A DNA stretch of 23,626 bases. Origin: Spirogloea muscicola (Eukaryota > Streptophyta > Zygnematophyceae > Spirogloeales > Spirogloeaceae). The position numbers and the translations under genes are program-made. The stretch covers positions 1,128,664-1,152,289 of the forward strand of contig WELB01000019.1 in NCBI GenBank assembly GCA_009602725.1, in the 5' to 3' direction. The notes beneath the pieces are model-generated. The model was not told where the DNA came from and made no database searches. It worked only from the letters and a program-made list of their open reading frames with translations. Below, one piece after another: positions 10,494 through 22,400 of this stretch. Each line of letters starts with the position of its first letter. Position 1 is the stretch's first letter.

Positions 10494-13400
10494 GCCTGCG
10501 TAGCACCAGGTGGGCGCCCACGTCCTGCGGGGCTGCCCGTCCCGAGGTCCCCTTCTGCAATGTGAAGCATGGCCCTGACCAGGCCCCACTGACGCACCCC
10601 GCCGCTGCGGCCGCGCCGCGGCTGCAGCTGGCAGCGTCGTCGGGCAGGAGAACTGCCTGCCCGGCGCCGGCGCGAGCTGGCGGCACGGCGTTGACTCCAG
10701 TATCGTCGGCTTCTCAGACGACATCAGCTACGAGCCCGGCAGCACTGTCAGCTTCAAGGTGGCTCCTGGTCCTCCCCTCCCTCGTGACAACTCTCCGTCT
10801 GCCTCGTCCTTCCCTTCCCTTCCATTCTCGAGCTCCTGTACAACACCCATGTTAGCTCCACTGCGAGCTGGTCAGCTCACAATGGGTAACTCCTCTCGCA
10901 GCAACCTTGCCATGGACGAGGCTGTTTGCAAAGCGAATCCGAAGGTCGTCACCCTTGAGCAGCATGCGTGCCCTGGACTGCTTGTGCTCACTGATTGTCA
11001 CTACTGTTGGGGCTGTGCCTGCTGCATTCTGGCATTCACGCAGATCAAAGTGGCCACTGGCAAGGCGTTTGCGTCTTTCAGCGTGCTGCGGCTCGGTTGG
11101 TACAACGGCGATGGCGCGCGTGTGGTGACCACGGCACCTGTGACGGCCACCGGCACCGCCACGCAGCCGGCGTGCGCTTACAACTCCACCACGGGCCTGG
11201 AGGACTGCGGCAACTGGGCCACGATTGCAACGTGGACAATTCCAGCCAATGCTGTCTCTGGTTTGTCACCTTCACACACTTTCCCCTCCCTCCAACGGCC
11301 TCCCCTCTTTAGCTCTGGGCTTGTCGCACAGGCCTCTACAGTCGCGCATCCGAGCTTCGTTCTCATCACCATCATGCGCTGGTTGTGTTGTTCGTGACAC
11401 TGGAGCATGAGGCAACGAAGTATACTGATTGGATGGATAGTGGGTATGATTCTTACATTTGTTGTTACGCTTGCCATTGTGGTCCTTACTGATTCATCGC
11501 CGCTTCCTCACTCCTCAGGTGTTCCCTCACGTTCTTGTCATCCTTGCAGGTCTGTATTTGGCACAGCTGTAAACGACAGGCAACTTGTACAATTATGTTC
11601 CCTTCATCGTTCGACAGCGTGCAGCAGACATCGCTCAATCGGCCATCCTCTTCCAGACGTCTGACACAACCTGGCAGGTCCAGCTTCCTCAGCCGTCACT
11701 TATGCAAGCTTCCCCACTTTTCCCCTGATCAACTCATGGTAGTGGATGCTGCCACAGAGAGGCCATTGCCATCAGCGGGGCGTTGGCAGAGGTTCCATGG
11801 GTGATGAGCAGAAAGTTTTGTATTCTCGTTCACGCCTTCGTGTTTGCATAGCTGTCCTATCTGAGGAAGTATGGTCACCATCTGCATCCTTGGTCTGCAA
11901 GTAGCAACTGAAGACTGTCAAGACTGTAGTGCAACTTGGCTGCGTCTATTGAGCTGCCTCCTGTGAGTTCGCAGGCTTACAACTTCTACGGGGCCAGCGG
12001 GAACAGCTTGTACCGTGGCACGGGCCCTGGCAATGGGGCCTCGTCCGGTAGAGCATACAAGGTTTGGCCATGACAATTAAACTGCGCCTTCACGGTCTCA
12101 AGTCCTTTTTGCATAAACAAACCCAGGGCCTGTGAGCATGCAGAGTCTGCTCGGTGACAATCACATCAAAACTTAACCCTGAAGTGTCTTGCTATGCTTA
12201 TACGCAGGTCAGCTACAACCGGCCGTTCATCACGCAGTCCGGGGATTCAGTGAGCAACTCTGTCACAGGGCCGCAGGACTTCCTCTTCAATGCCGAGTAT
12301 CCCATGATCCGGTGGCTTGAGCGCAATGGATACGACGTTTCGTACTTCTCTGGCGTCGACAGTGATCGCTATGGCTCGCAGATCCCGGTATAAATCATTC
12401 CTTCTCAAATAGCATGTAGGCAGCTATAATTGGCGTGCTTCAAGGCCAAGGGGCCAGCAATTGCACACAATTTAAGCCTTCTTTCAGATATGCTACATGA
12501 CGCATACATCATGTAGCAACACACCGATGGTGGTACCATGAATACATTGTAGATTGCAGTTAACTGGATTACATCCTATCATGTGACTTTTGGTTCATGT
12601 CAATGCAGCTTCACAAGGTATTCATATCAGTTGGCCACGATGAGTATTGGTCTGGCGGCCAGCGGCGAGCTGTTGAGGCAGCCAGGAACACGGGCGTTCA
12701 CCTGGCATTTTTCTCGTGAGTTTTCCTGCGCTGCAGGCCATCACATGGCATGCAAAAGAAGAGTGACGGCAGTACTTGACTATTCTTCACGTCAACGTGC
12801 ATTCGACAGGGGCAACACTGTCTTCTGGAAGACGAGGTGGGAGGCTGACCTGAACAACAAAAGCTACCGCACACTCGTTTGCTACAAGGAGACACATGAA
12901 AATGCAAAGATTGATCCCCTTCCAACTGTCTGGACAGGTGGCCTCTGCTCCTGACGTAGCAGATAGCTCTGGTTGTCTCACGCTTGCACTCCACATGTCC
13001 AAGTGCAAGCATGTCTGAGCAAGCCCTGCCACTGCTCGTTTGTATTGCTGTCAGTACTCTGGTGTAGCACTCTGCTTATGTCAATACTGCATAGTGCATT
13101 TTGCTGCTGTTGTCAAGTGCACGCCGCAAAATGTACGTAGTTGTCTGTCCCAGCCAGGCTACTCGAAGTAGCCAGGTTTGCCATGGAGCGGTCATGGTCT
13201 GACAGCGAGGACTGACAGCCTCTTTCTTTATCAGGGACTTGGAGAGACAATCGTCCTTTTGTGCCCTCTGGTCCTGATGGAGGTAACCAGCCGGAAAATA
13301 CTCTCACAGGCCTCATTTTCCTTGTGACTGGTGGTACCGTGGATTTGCAGGTGAGAGGGCTGCATAGGCTAGTGTACAATTGAATCTTATTATTCGAGAA

Positions 13401-16400
13401 GCATGCTCTATCGTGCTTAGGCTCACACAGTGTCCACAATATGCACGCTAACTATGCACAAATTTTTATCTCACACAGTGCATTGTACGTAAAGTAAAGC
13501 ACTCTGTGCTTCACAGCATGTTTAGGAGAAGATAACGTAAAGGGAATACTTGTGTGATACTTTGAAGGTCATGCTTGTGGTGCAGGTGCCTGTGAGCGCC
13601 AGCCGATTGCGGTTGTGGAGGAACACCGCGGTGGCCTCGGCGACGACCACAACCACCCTGGTCCCTGGCACAGTTGGTTATGAGTGGGACGTTGACACTG
13701 ACAACGGCCTTCGTCCTGCCGGTCTGCACGAGAAGGGCCTTTGACCTCTGTTGGTAAATCAAGTTCAGTACATTTGAGTGCTGAATTACAGAGATCCATT
13801 GTCAATCTTCACCTGTACTGCTGCACATTCAGCAGGTTGCAATGACTTATCCAACACTGGCAGCTGACGGGTTTGCCAAGTGCTGGCAGGGCTCATTCTG
13901 CTGTCCAAGACGGATGCGCAAGGAGTATCTGTGCTGGTAGACCAGGGGTCGAACTACGTCGACGGGCCTGCCACGCACACGATAAGCTTATACAAGTGGG
14001 CACTCTACAAGCTATGCTAATGTGCTCAAGCATGTGAATAGTCCACATGAATGGATCACATCAACATGTCTTTGCAGAGTGCTCTGCTAAACCCCTGCTG
14101 ACAGTCAGAGGTGGCCTGGCTTGGGAGGCAGACACGCCAGTGGAGCCCTGGTGTTTGCATCTGGCACTGTCCAATGGGCGTGGGGCTTGGACGGAGTCCA
14201 CGACCGTCCTGAGAACTCGCCAACGGCTGTCGACCTCCAGCCAATGCAGCAGGCCACAGTCAACCTCTTCGCTGACATGGCGGTCCTCCCTGCCACCATC
14301 CAGGTGTCCCATCTTGTCATTTGACCACATATATTTGTGGCCTACTCTGTGAGCCCTTACCCATGTATGAAGATGCTAGAATGTAAAGATCCAGAAGGTG
14401 CAATATCACTAAACACGACTCTTTCCCGTATGACATAAGCTGGACAGTGACCCTTTGACACCTCATCTCCGTGCTGCGCAGAGCAACCTGGTGTCTACCA
14501 CCGCTTCAACGGACACACTGGTGCCAACTGCCAGCATTGACTCTTACCCGCATTCAGGGTCCTCCTTTGCACAAGGGGCCTCTGTTTTAATCAGTGGGAG
14601 CGCGAACGATCCGGGCTCGGAGGCGAGCGCCACCCAGATTGGCGCCATCGAGGTATCCACTAATGGTGGAGCAACTTGGCACCCCAGCACCACTCTAGTG
14701 CGCAGCTCAACAAGGTGCACAATTGCCGCCAGGCGTGATGATCCTTGGCCAGCCCTCCTTGACGCTAATGAGCGTTGCGCTTGAGATGCCATGCACAATG
14801 TAGAGTCCAGAGGGCAATACGACCTTTACCGGCTGCTTAAAGTTTACTGCTGTGGCCAAGTGTAAGTCACCTGACTAGTCAGTGTGTGTGGCGTGCACCT
14901 GCAGTGCTACCTGGACGTACATCTTCACAATTTCCAGCAGCACTTCCTCCCTCAGCCTCAGCCTTGCGGCACGCGCCACGGACGACAGTTTCAACACAGG
15001 GGACGCTTCTGCGAGCATATCGGTCGTTTACCAGATATCAGGGCAGCCAGCTGTAAGCGGACCTGGCTCGCCAAACCACTGCCCTTGCAGGATCTTCGGA
15101 GACAGCTTCCCAGCACCCGACCTTGTTGACGTGTCTGATGGGGTGAGCCACCGCAACAAGGAATTTGGTTTCTCTCAACCCACATTTGTGCAACCTACAA
15201 TCAGACAACCTGCAGTCAGACCTTAGCTAGTCCTACTGAGGTCTTTCTGAGTATATTGGTGGGGCAAACGCTGACAACCAACAGTGCTGTGGAGGGACTG
15301 ATGTGGACCAGACTGTGTCGCTTGCTGCCAGCTAACAAGGGCAATATGTGTCAACAGCATCCAATCACTGTCGGCAACAAGGTGTATTTCCAGTCAGATG
15401 GCTATGTCACAGGCATGCGTCACTATGCAAGTGTCAGCAGCTACTCCTACACGGCCCGCTTGTACCAGCAGGACTGCACTCTCCTTGGGCAGGTCAGTCA
15501 TTCCGCACGGCCTGAAGGGGCTAATCAGGTGCTTGTTTGAAAGGTCGGCTGTTTTGTATGTGAAGGACGTGGAGAATCTCCTATTTTAAGCTTGGGTGTT
15601 GACCTGATAGTGACATCGCATAGATCATTGTTGATCTCTGCTCGAATGACCTTCACTTCTAGTTGTCTTGATTATATTTGGCTGCCACTTGCAGGCCGCT
15701 TTCCCCGCCGTTTCCACCGCAGGCTGGCAGAACGTCTACTTTCCATCCCCTATACAAGTCACTGCAGCCACTACATGCGTGGCAGCAGGTCAACGTTCAA
15801 TGCTCGTCAGTCCTGTGCAAGTAGCAAAGAACAACTATTGAACTATTTGCAACACTTTTGGCTCTACTTCTCAATACTCATCATGTGTGTGCTCTGAGCT
15901 TGTGCTCGCACTCGGTGATTGCAGTCTACTCACCGGATGGTAGATACAGTGACACAAATGGCTTCTTCGGAAGCATCACCAGTTACTCCGACTCGCAAGT
16001 GGCATTTGGTCAGGGAAACACCGCTGCCAGCCCCAACAATGTCTACATCTATGACAACGCATGCCCCAATGGTCCAGGCGGCTCGACTTATCAATCAGCC
16101 AACTACTACATTGATGTCATCTTCGATTACGTCTCCGGCAGTTCAGATCCTCCAGCTGTAAGATCTTATAATGCCCAGTACCTCTGACTTTGCAGCTTAC
16201 ACCAATCAAGCTGGCAGCTCAATTTGCAAATGCATTCAGGGCTTACATGCTATCACACGTGCGAGTCTTATACTTATGACAACTTGCAGGTGCTTAGTAC
16301 TAGTCCGGCAGATCAGGCCACCAGCGTGCGTACCAGCATTACTTCGGTCATTGCCGCATTTACTGAAAGCCTGGACCCTGCCACTGTGTCATCAAGCACC

Positions 16401-19400
16401 GTGACACTGATGGATGGTACAAACCCAGTCCCAGTAAGTGACTCTCTTCTGTCACACTATTTTTATATTATCATTGCATGCCGTAATCAGAGAGCTGGCT
16501 TTGCTGTCGTTGAGCTAGCCTTGTTGTGGCCACCACGCCCATTTGAGCAAAGCCTTGCAATTACTCATTATGGCTCAAGTGGCCCTGGCAGGGAACCGTC
16601 AGCTACGATTCCTCGCAGCTTGCGGTCGTCTACACACTGTCCGACAGCCTCGACGGGTCAACCAACTATGTGCTGACAATCAAGGGCGGGACAAGTGGGG
16701 TGAAAAACACTTTGGGGACACCGCTTTCTTCAGATTTTACCTCAAGCTTCACCACTGGTGCTGCACCCATCGTGCTGCCAAATCCCAACAACGATAACGG
16801 CCCAGGTATACTTTGTGCTATGTAAATAGTGCTCCAATCTTGAGTGTGTGGAGTCGAGCTCTTGTTTGCTGCAGATTAGAAGTATGTGAAGCCTTGGGTT
16901 ATCACAAGAGCGAGTCAACTTGCTATGACTAGTGGAGGGCATCGGGACCTGGGGCTGTTGTCATTTGATGGTCAATTAATGGCATTCATCAACTCTCATT
17001 AAGTCAAACCACCTTGCAGGGGGCCCAATCCTGGTGATTGTCAGTACCACCAACAAGTTCTGCCGCTACTTTAGCGAGATCTTGCGTGCCGAGGGCTTCA
17101 ACTTGTTCACGAACAAGGACATTTCGGCTGTGGCCAGCGCGGACCTCATGTCTGCCGATGTGGCCATTCTTGGAGACATACAGGCCGTGACCGCCGCACA
17201 GGCAAGCAAGCTCGAGCAAAGTATCTGTGGTATAGTTGCGCCAACAGGGCGTGGCAACTTGCGAGAAACTTACACGTGCAGATTTCGTATACTGCAGACC
17301 TAAGCAGCATACAATCAGCCTGGCATGCAGATTCCTCGCGGCTCGGCAACTCATCTTCTCGCATGCATCTGCGTTGGGCCTTGGGCAGGTTTCATTGTTG
17401 TCCAACTGGGTGGCTGGTGGTGGGCGACTGATTGTCAGCTGGCCAAGCACGCTATTTGCCTCCCTCCTCGGGCTCACCAGTGTCTCGGGCACCATCAGCG
17501 AAGGCTACTTCCTTGTCGACACTACTGTGGCACCTGGCAAAGGTACGCACATGTCAAGACCTAGGCATCTCAGGAAAGGTGTGCAAGGATGCAAATTTAA
17601 ACTTGTTTAGACCTCCATAATACTGCTTCTTCATAGACATGCGCCTCAAAGTCAAGTTCTATCTCTGTTCTGCGCTTGCAGGCCTGACATCTGAATCGAT
17701 GCAGTACCACGGAACCAGCGACCAGTGGCAGGTCGATGCTGCAGCTTCTCCGGCCACACGGAGGGTGGCCAGCCTCTCGGCGACGGCAACAGCGAGCACC
17801 GGGCTGGTGGCCGTCAGCTTGCGTGCAGTGGGCGTCACGGGCGGCCAGGTGGCTGCTTTCACGTTCGACATTGCACGTTCTGTGGTGTACACAAGGCAGG
17901 GCAACCCAGCGTGGGCAGGCCAGGAGCGCGACATGATCAGCCCCAAGCGTTCAGATGACCTGTTCGCCCCGCAGCCCTGGCATCTGCAGTGCTATCAACC
18001 ACTACAAAATTATGAACCCTCCAAGTGCAATAGTAGACCCTTGTATATTACGTGTGGATCCACCTTCAGAGCTAGTATTGAAAGTGGTGCCAAGATGCAA
18101 GACATGCCCTCCCCAAGGGCTGCACTTTTTTGACAGGAGTTCGTGTAATCATGACACAAGCATCTAACGAGAGAGGTCTACGTTGCTCTGTAGCAGATCA
18201 GGCAGTGTTACTGCTCTCTGAGTTGTTTACATGCCCGTGCAGATTCTACGGCGTGGTCGGCCAAGAGTGGGTGAACCGCGACAAGGTGCATATCCCTCAG
18301 GCAGATGAGCTGATGCGGCTACTGTCCAACGTCATCCGTGCGCTGACCCTTGACATCAAGCCCCTCCCCAAGCTCTGGTACTTCCCCAACTACTACAAGG
18401 TGGTCATCATCCTGACGGGCGACGAGCACGGGGACGGCAATGTCGCTAGTCGCTTTGACAACCTGATGGTGACGCTCTGTTCCATCTGGCAAATTCAGAA
18501 GTAGATCCCCTCTATCAGGCGAATCTCAGACCCCACATCACAGATCCTTACCACATAGACGCAGTTGTATTTATCCTAGTGCTGATACTTAAGTAGACCC
18601 TACATTGCGTCCTGCTATCTTCCCTGGCAATAGCTTGGCATGTTGACAGCAAGCTCCTTATCGTAGCCTGACCTCATTCATCTCAAGTTCGTGCTGTTGT
18701 GGGCATTGCCACCTTGCTAGGCTGCCGATCCACCAAGCTGCAACCTCACAAGGTGGGAGTGCATTAGGGGCTCCTCGTACTTCTACCTGGGTGGCTCCTT
18801 CAGCAACACGCAGGCCCAGGTCCACTGACTCCTGCCCATGCCTTGTGCCAATGCATGATGGTTGTTACTTCAGCAAGTCAGACGCTATCTTAATTACGTC
18901 AGTCTCAATTGCTGAACTTCTTGTGGGCCTGGACTTGCAGCACTATCAATCTCTTGGTTTTGAGATGGGGGTGCATGTGAACACCGGCTGCGCCGACTGG
19001 ACACCAGCAACTTTGGACCAATTCTATGTTGACCAGCTAGGCTCATTTGGTGAGAAGTACACATCAGTGCCACCGCAAACGACGCACCGCACGCACTGCA
19101 TTGCGTGGAGCGACTGGGCGACGCAGCCGAAGGTGGAGCTCAGCCACGGTGGGCCGTCAATGAATAACCTTCACCTAGACACAGGCCTCCTTCACATTGC
19201 TTTCTGGCACGCAGGATGCTTAAGTACAGCAACAATCATCACTGTGTACCTTACTCGCAGGCATTCGGCTGGACACGAACTACTACTACTACCCCCCTTT
19301 CAACACGCAGGGCCAGCCTGGCTGGATCTCCGGCACGTATGTTGGCCACATGTCTGGCTCTGCACTTCCCATGAGGTGCGCCCACTTAAGCTGACAGCAT

Positions 19401-22400
19401 TGACACCGAGCAGTAGCAAGTTGAGGAGCCACCTCCCAAGCCGTTTGACTAGATGTGCTGCTGACACTATCTTCGAGGAATTTGACAACACTCCTGGGCA
19501 ATGGTCAGTTACTTAACGCCCATGTTTCACCACACAGATTTGCAGACCTTGACGGGACAATAATTGACGTCTTCCAAGTGATGACGGAGATGACGGATGA
19601 GTCAGGCCAGACATATCCGAGCTTTGTGAACACGCTCCTGGATGCAGCTCTCGGCTCGCCGCAGTACTACGCCGCTCTGACAGTCAATGCTCACTCCGAC
19701 TCGGAGCCCAACCCTGTGACCCAGGCGATCGTAGCGGTGACCGTCATGCTGCCCAGAAGAACCCCGTGACCCAATTGCAGGGCACATACTGCATGCTTTA
19801 AATGATGGGCTTATGCATCATGCAGGTCACAAGAACATCACAATCTGATATTAGATATTTGTCGCTTTGTGCAGTCAAGCAAGTCAAGGAGCACGCCAGT
19901 CGTCAGTGCTACTCAGATGCTCCAGTGGATCGATAACCGGAACAAGGTGTCATTCAGCAACATAGTCATGTCGCCGGCCAGGGACTCACTGACGTTCACC
20001 GTCGCCACCTCGGGCAGCTTCCCCTGGGGCGTTACGTCAACCCTGCCTACCGCTATCAATTCGGGTATGTGCTCTTAACAGGTCAATAAAGGGGCTCTGA
20101 TGCCATGACTCTGGCTTTCAGCAAATCCAGCTGGAGTTGATGGTACAATAGCATGAGTATCCAACGACTTCTTATTATAAATTACTTCATCAGCATCAAC
20201 CCCCAATATGCAGTTGATTTGAGCTGCAAGCTGGATTGCAGCTGCATGGACTTGGCTGTATCTCACAAACTTGATTCATGTCAGGGGTGCTGCTGGGCAT
20301 CACTGGACCAAACGGCGTTGTCTCGTACAAATCCGACACAATAAAGGGTGAGTATGGCAGCCAGCCTCGCTAGCATGCCCCTTGGTGACATGTCACACTG
20401 CAGCAATTATGTTGGGATAAAGAATTTATTAAGAGTGCCCATGTTAACTACGAGTTTCATCCATGTCCAGGCATTCAGCACGCGGTCTTCGCAGTCATGC
20501 CGGGCGACTACACTGCCGCGTATAGCAATGCGCCGCTGCCGCCGTCGCCTCCGCCGCCCCCACCTGTGCCTTCAGCCCCAACGCCCGCTCCCTCAATCCC
20601 TCCCTCAACTCCTGCACCAATGGTCTACGACAGCACTGCTGCAGACTTTGCAGCAGCTACCTCGTTGTCGGCTGCCTGCTACGTATCCCAGGAATCTGAT
20701 GGCGAAGTCATTCTGGCCCCCACACTTGGTGAGCTTATCAGTTGCCTAGAACAATCTGTAATTTGTAGTTAAGGCATCTGATGCAATGTTAAGTACGATA
20801 GGCCTTAGGTGGACAGTGCAGCACCAACTGAGTGCTACAGAGATGGTCACCAGCCTGACATCCTTCAAACCGAGTGTGGCAGCGATGGAGTTTCCGTCAC
20901 CATTGGGGCCCAACTTTGAGGCAGCTATTTGGGATGGCACAGGCTCGCTGACCAACGCAGCGACTGGCAAGTTGACATTGAGCCGAGCATACGTACGGGC
21001 AGCGGCATACACTGCCGCCCCCACTGCCGATCAGGTTGTTGCGCTCGAGTTCTCCGCAAACTTCTCAGCCGACGCTACTGCCTCCCAGAACCAGCATGTG
21101 GGCTTTGGCACAGACCTTAACAACTGCCCCTGGGCCCTCATAAGCACGACCAGGGGCTCATCAAGCCAGCTGTATGCACGAACATGCGGCCCCTCGAACA
21201 CTGACGAGGTCATTGGTCTCGGCGACAGCTCCCTTGGCACCTTCCACACGTTCCGTCTCGAGGTGGGCGGCGCTTGGCTCCTCACTCCCAACCTCTGTAT
21301 CCTCTATTGACCCGTTCGCTAGGCAAAGAAGTAGCACCGAAGCAGACAATGACCTGTGTTTCCTACATTTGGCTGGCAGTGGCGGGCAACCGGCTTTACG
21401 TACCTGCTCGACGGCGTCATTGTGGCCACATCAACCATAACCATTGGAAGTCAGTTGAGGCCGATTGGCAGCGCATACTCGAGTAACCCAACAACGCTGA
21501 CACTGGACTGGCTGCACCTCAGCCCCTACAGCTCCGCAGCGTGCCAGTTCACATCGCAGCCGCTGGCAGCCCCAGGGGCCGCGGCGGTTATGTGGCAGTC
21601 CCTGACACTGGATGAGGATGTGCCAGCGAGCACTTCGGTCGGGAGCGTGGCATGGAGCTACGGCAGTGTCCTGCCACCAGACGCGTCCTGGAAGACTGTG
21701 GCGCTGCCGGTCCAGGCGAGTCCCACATGGGCGCTGAGCCCTGCGACGGCGTCGAAGTACATGACTTACTCATTTGCACTGGCGTCAACCGATGGGCAGC
21801 ACACCCCGACAGTGCGGCAGGCTGCCGCCACTTATGGGACAGGTAAGCCGCTGTTGTTCAAGCATTAGGATTCAATCTCCTGATTTGCCTCAATGCTCTG
21901 TAGATTGCAGCGGCTGAGGCCTTGTGCTTGAACCTGACCGTGCAAAGCTTTCTGCAGCGTCCTCACCGGCGCCGCCGCAGCCGGTGTCTCCTCTGCCCCC
22001 TCCCACGCTCCCGCCACCTTCGCCGAAGACGTCACCTCCAATACTGCCGCCCCCTCCACCAACGCCAGTTGCACCAACGCAGCCCCCAATGACAATCTTA
22101 ACAGACACAAGCACCGCAGACTTTGCCGCCGGCTCAGGGGCTGGCTGCTATGTTGCTCAGCGCAGTGACGGGGAAGTGATTGTGGCGCCAACACTTGGTT
22201 AGCCTACTCTTGCCACAAAGCTTCTTGGGGTTGTTGCAAGCTGGGCTTGATTATCCTTGTGCAAGACGTTAGACACACATCAATCTTACATCTGCGCTTT
22301 GCCTTCTGCCTGTTGTCCAGCAACTGAGTTTTCAACACCAGTGGGCTCTGACTTCGAGGCAAATACCTGGGACAGCCAGGGTGCATTGACGTACGACACA

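Noticed and set aside
10173-10724. Minus-strand open frames over the start of the large gene
   Set aside because: They are antisense to the signal-peptide and DMFase-like exons; Arg/Ala/Gly-rich shadow composition with no family.
11570-11572. TAA read as glutamine, as in some ulvophyte algae
   Set aside because: The UDP-sugar pyrophosphorylase-like tail and NOP58 end plausibly at TAA and TAG, so an altered code is not supported.
11569-11579. An 11-nt mini-intron (GTAAACGACAG) to remove the TAA
   Set aside because: Too short for splicing and it would break the reading frame.
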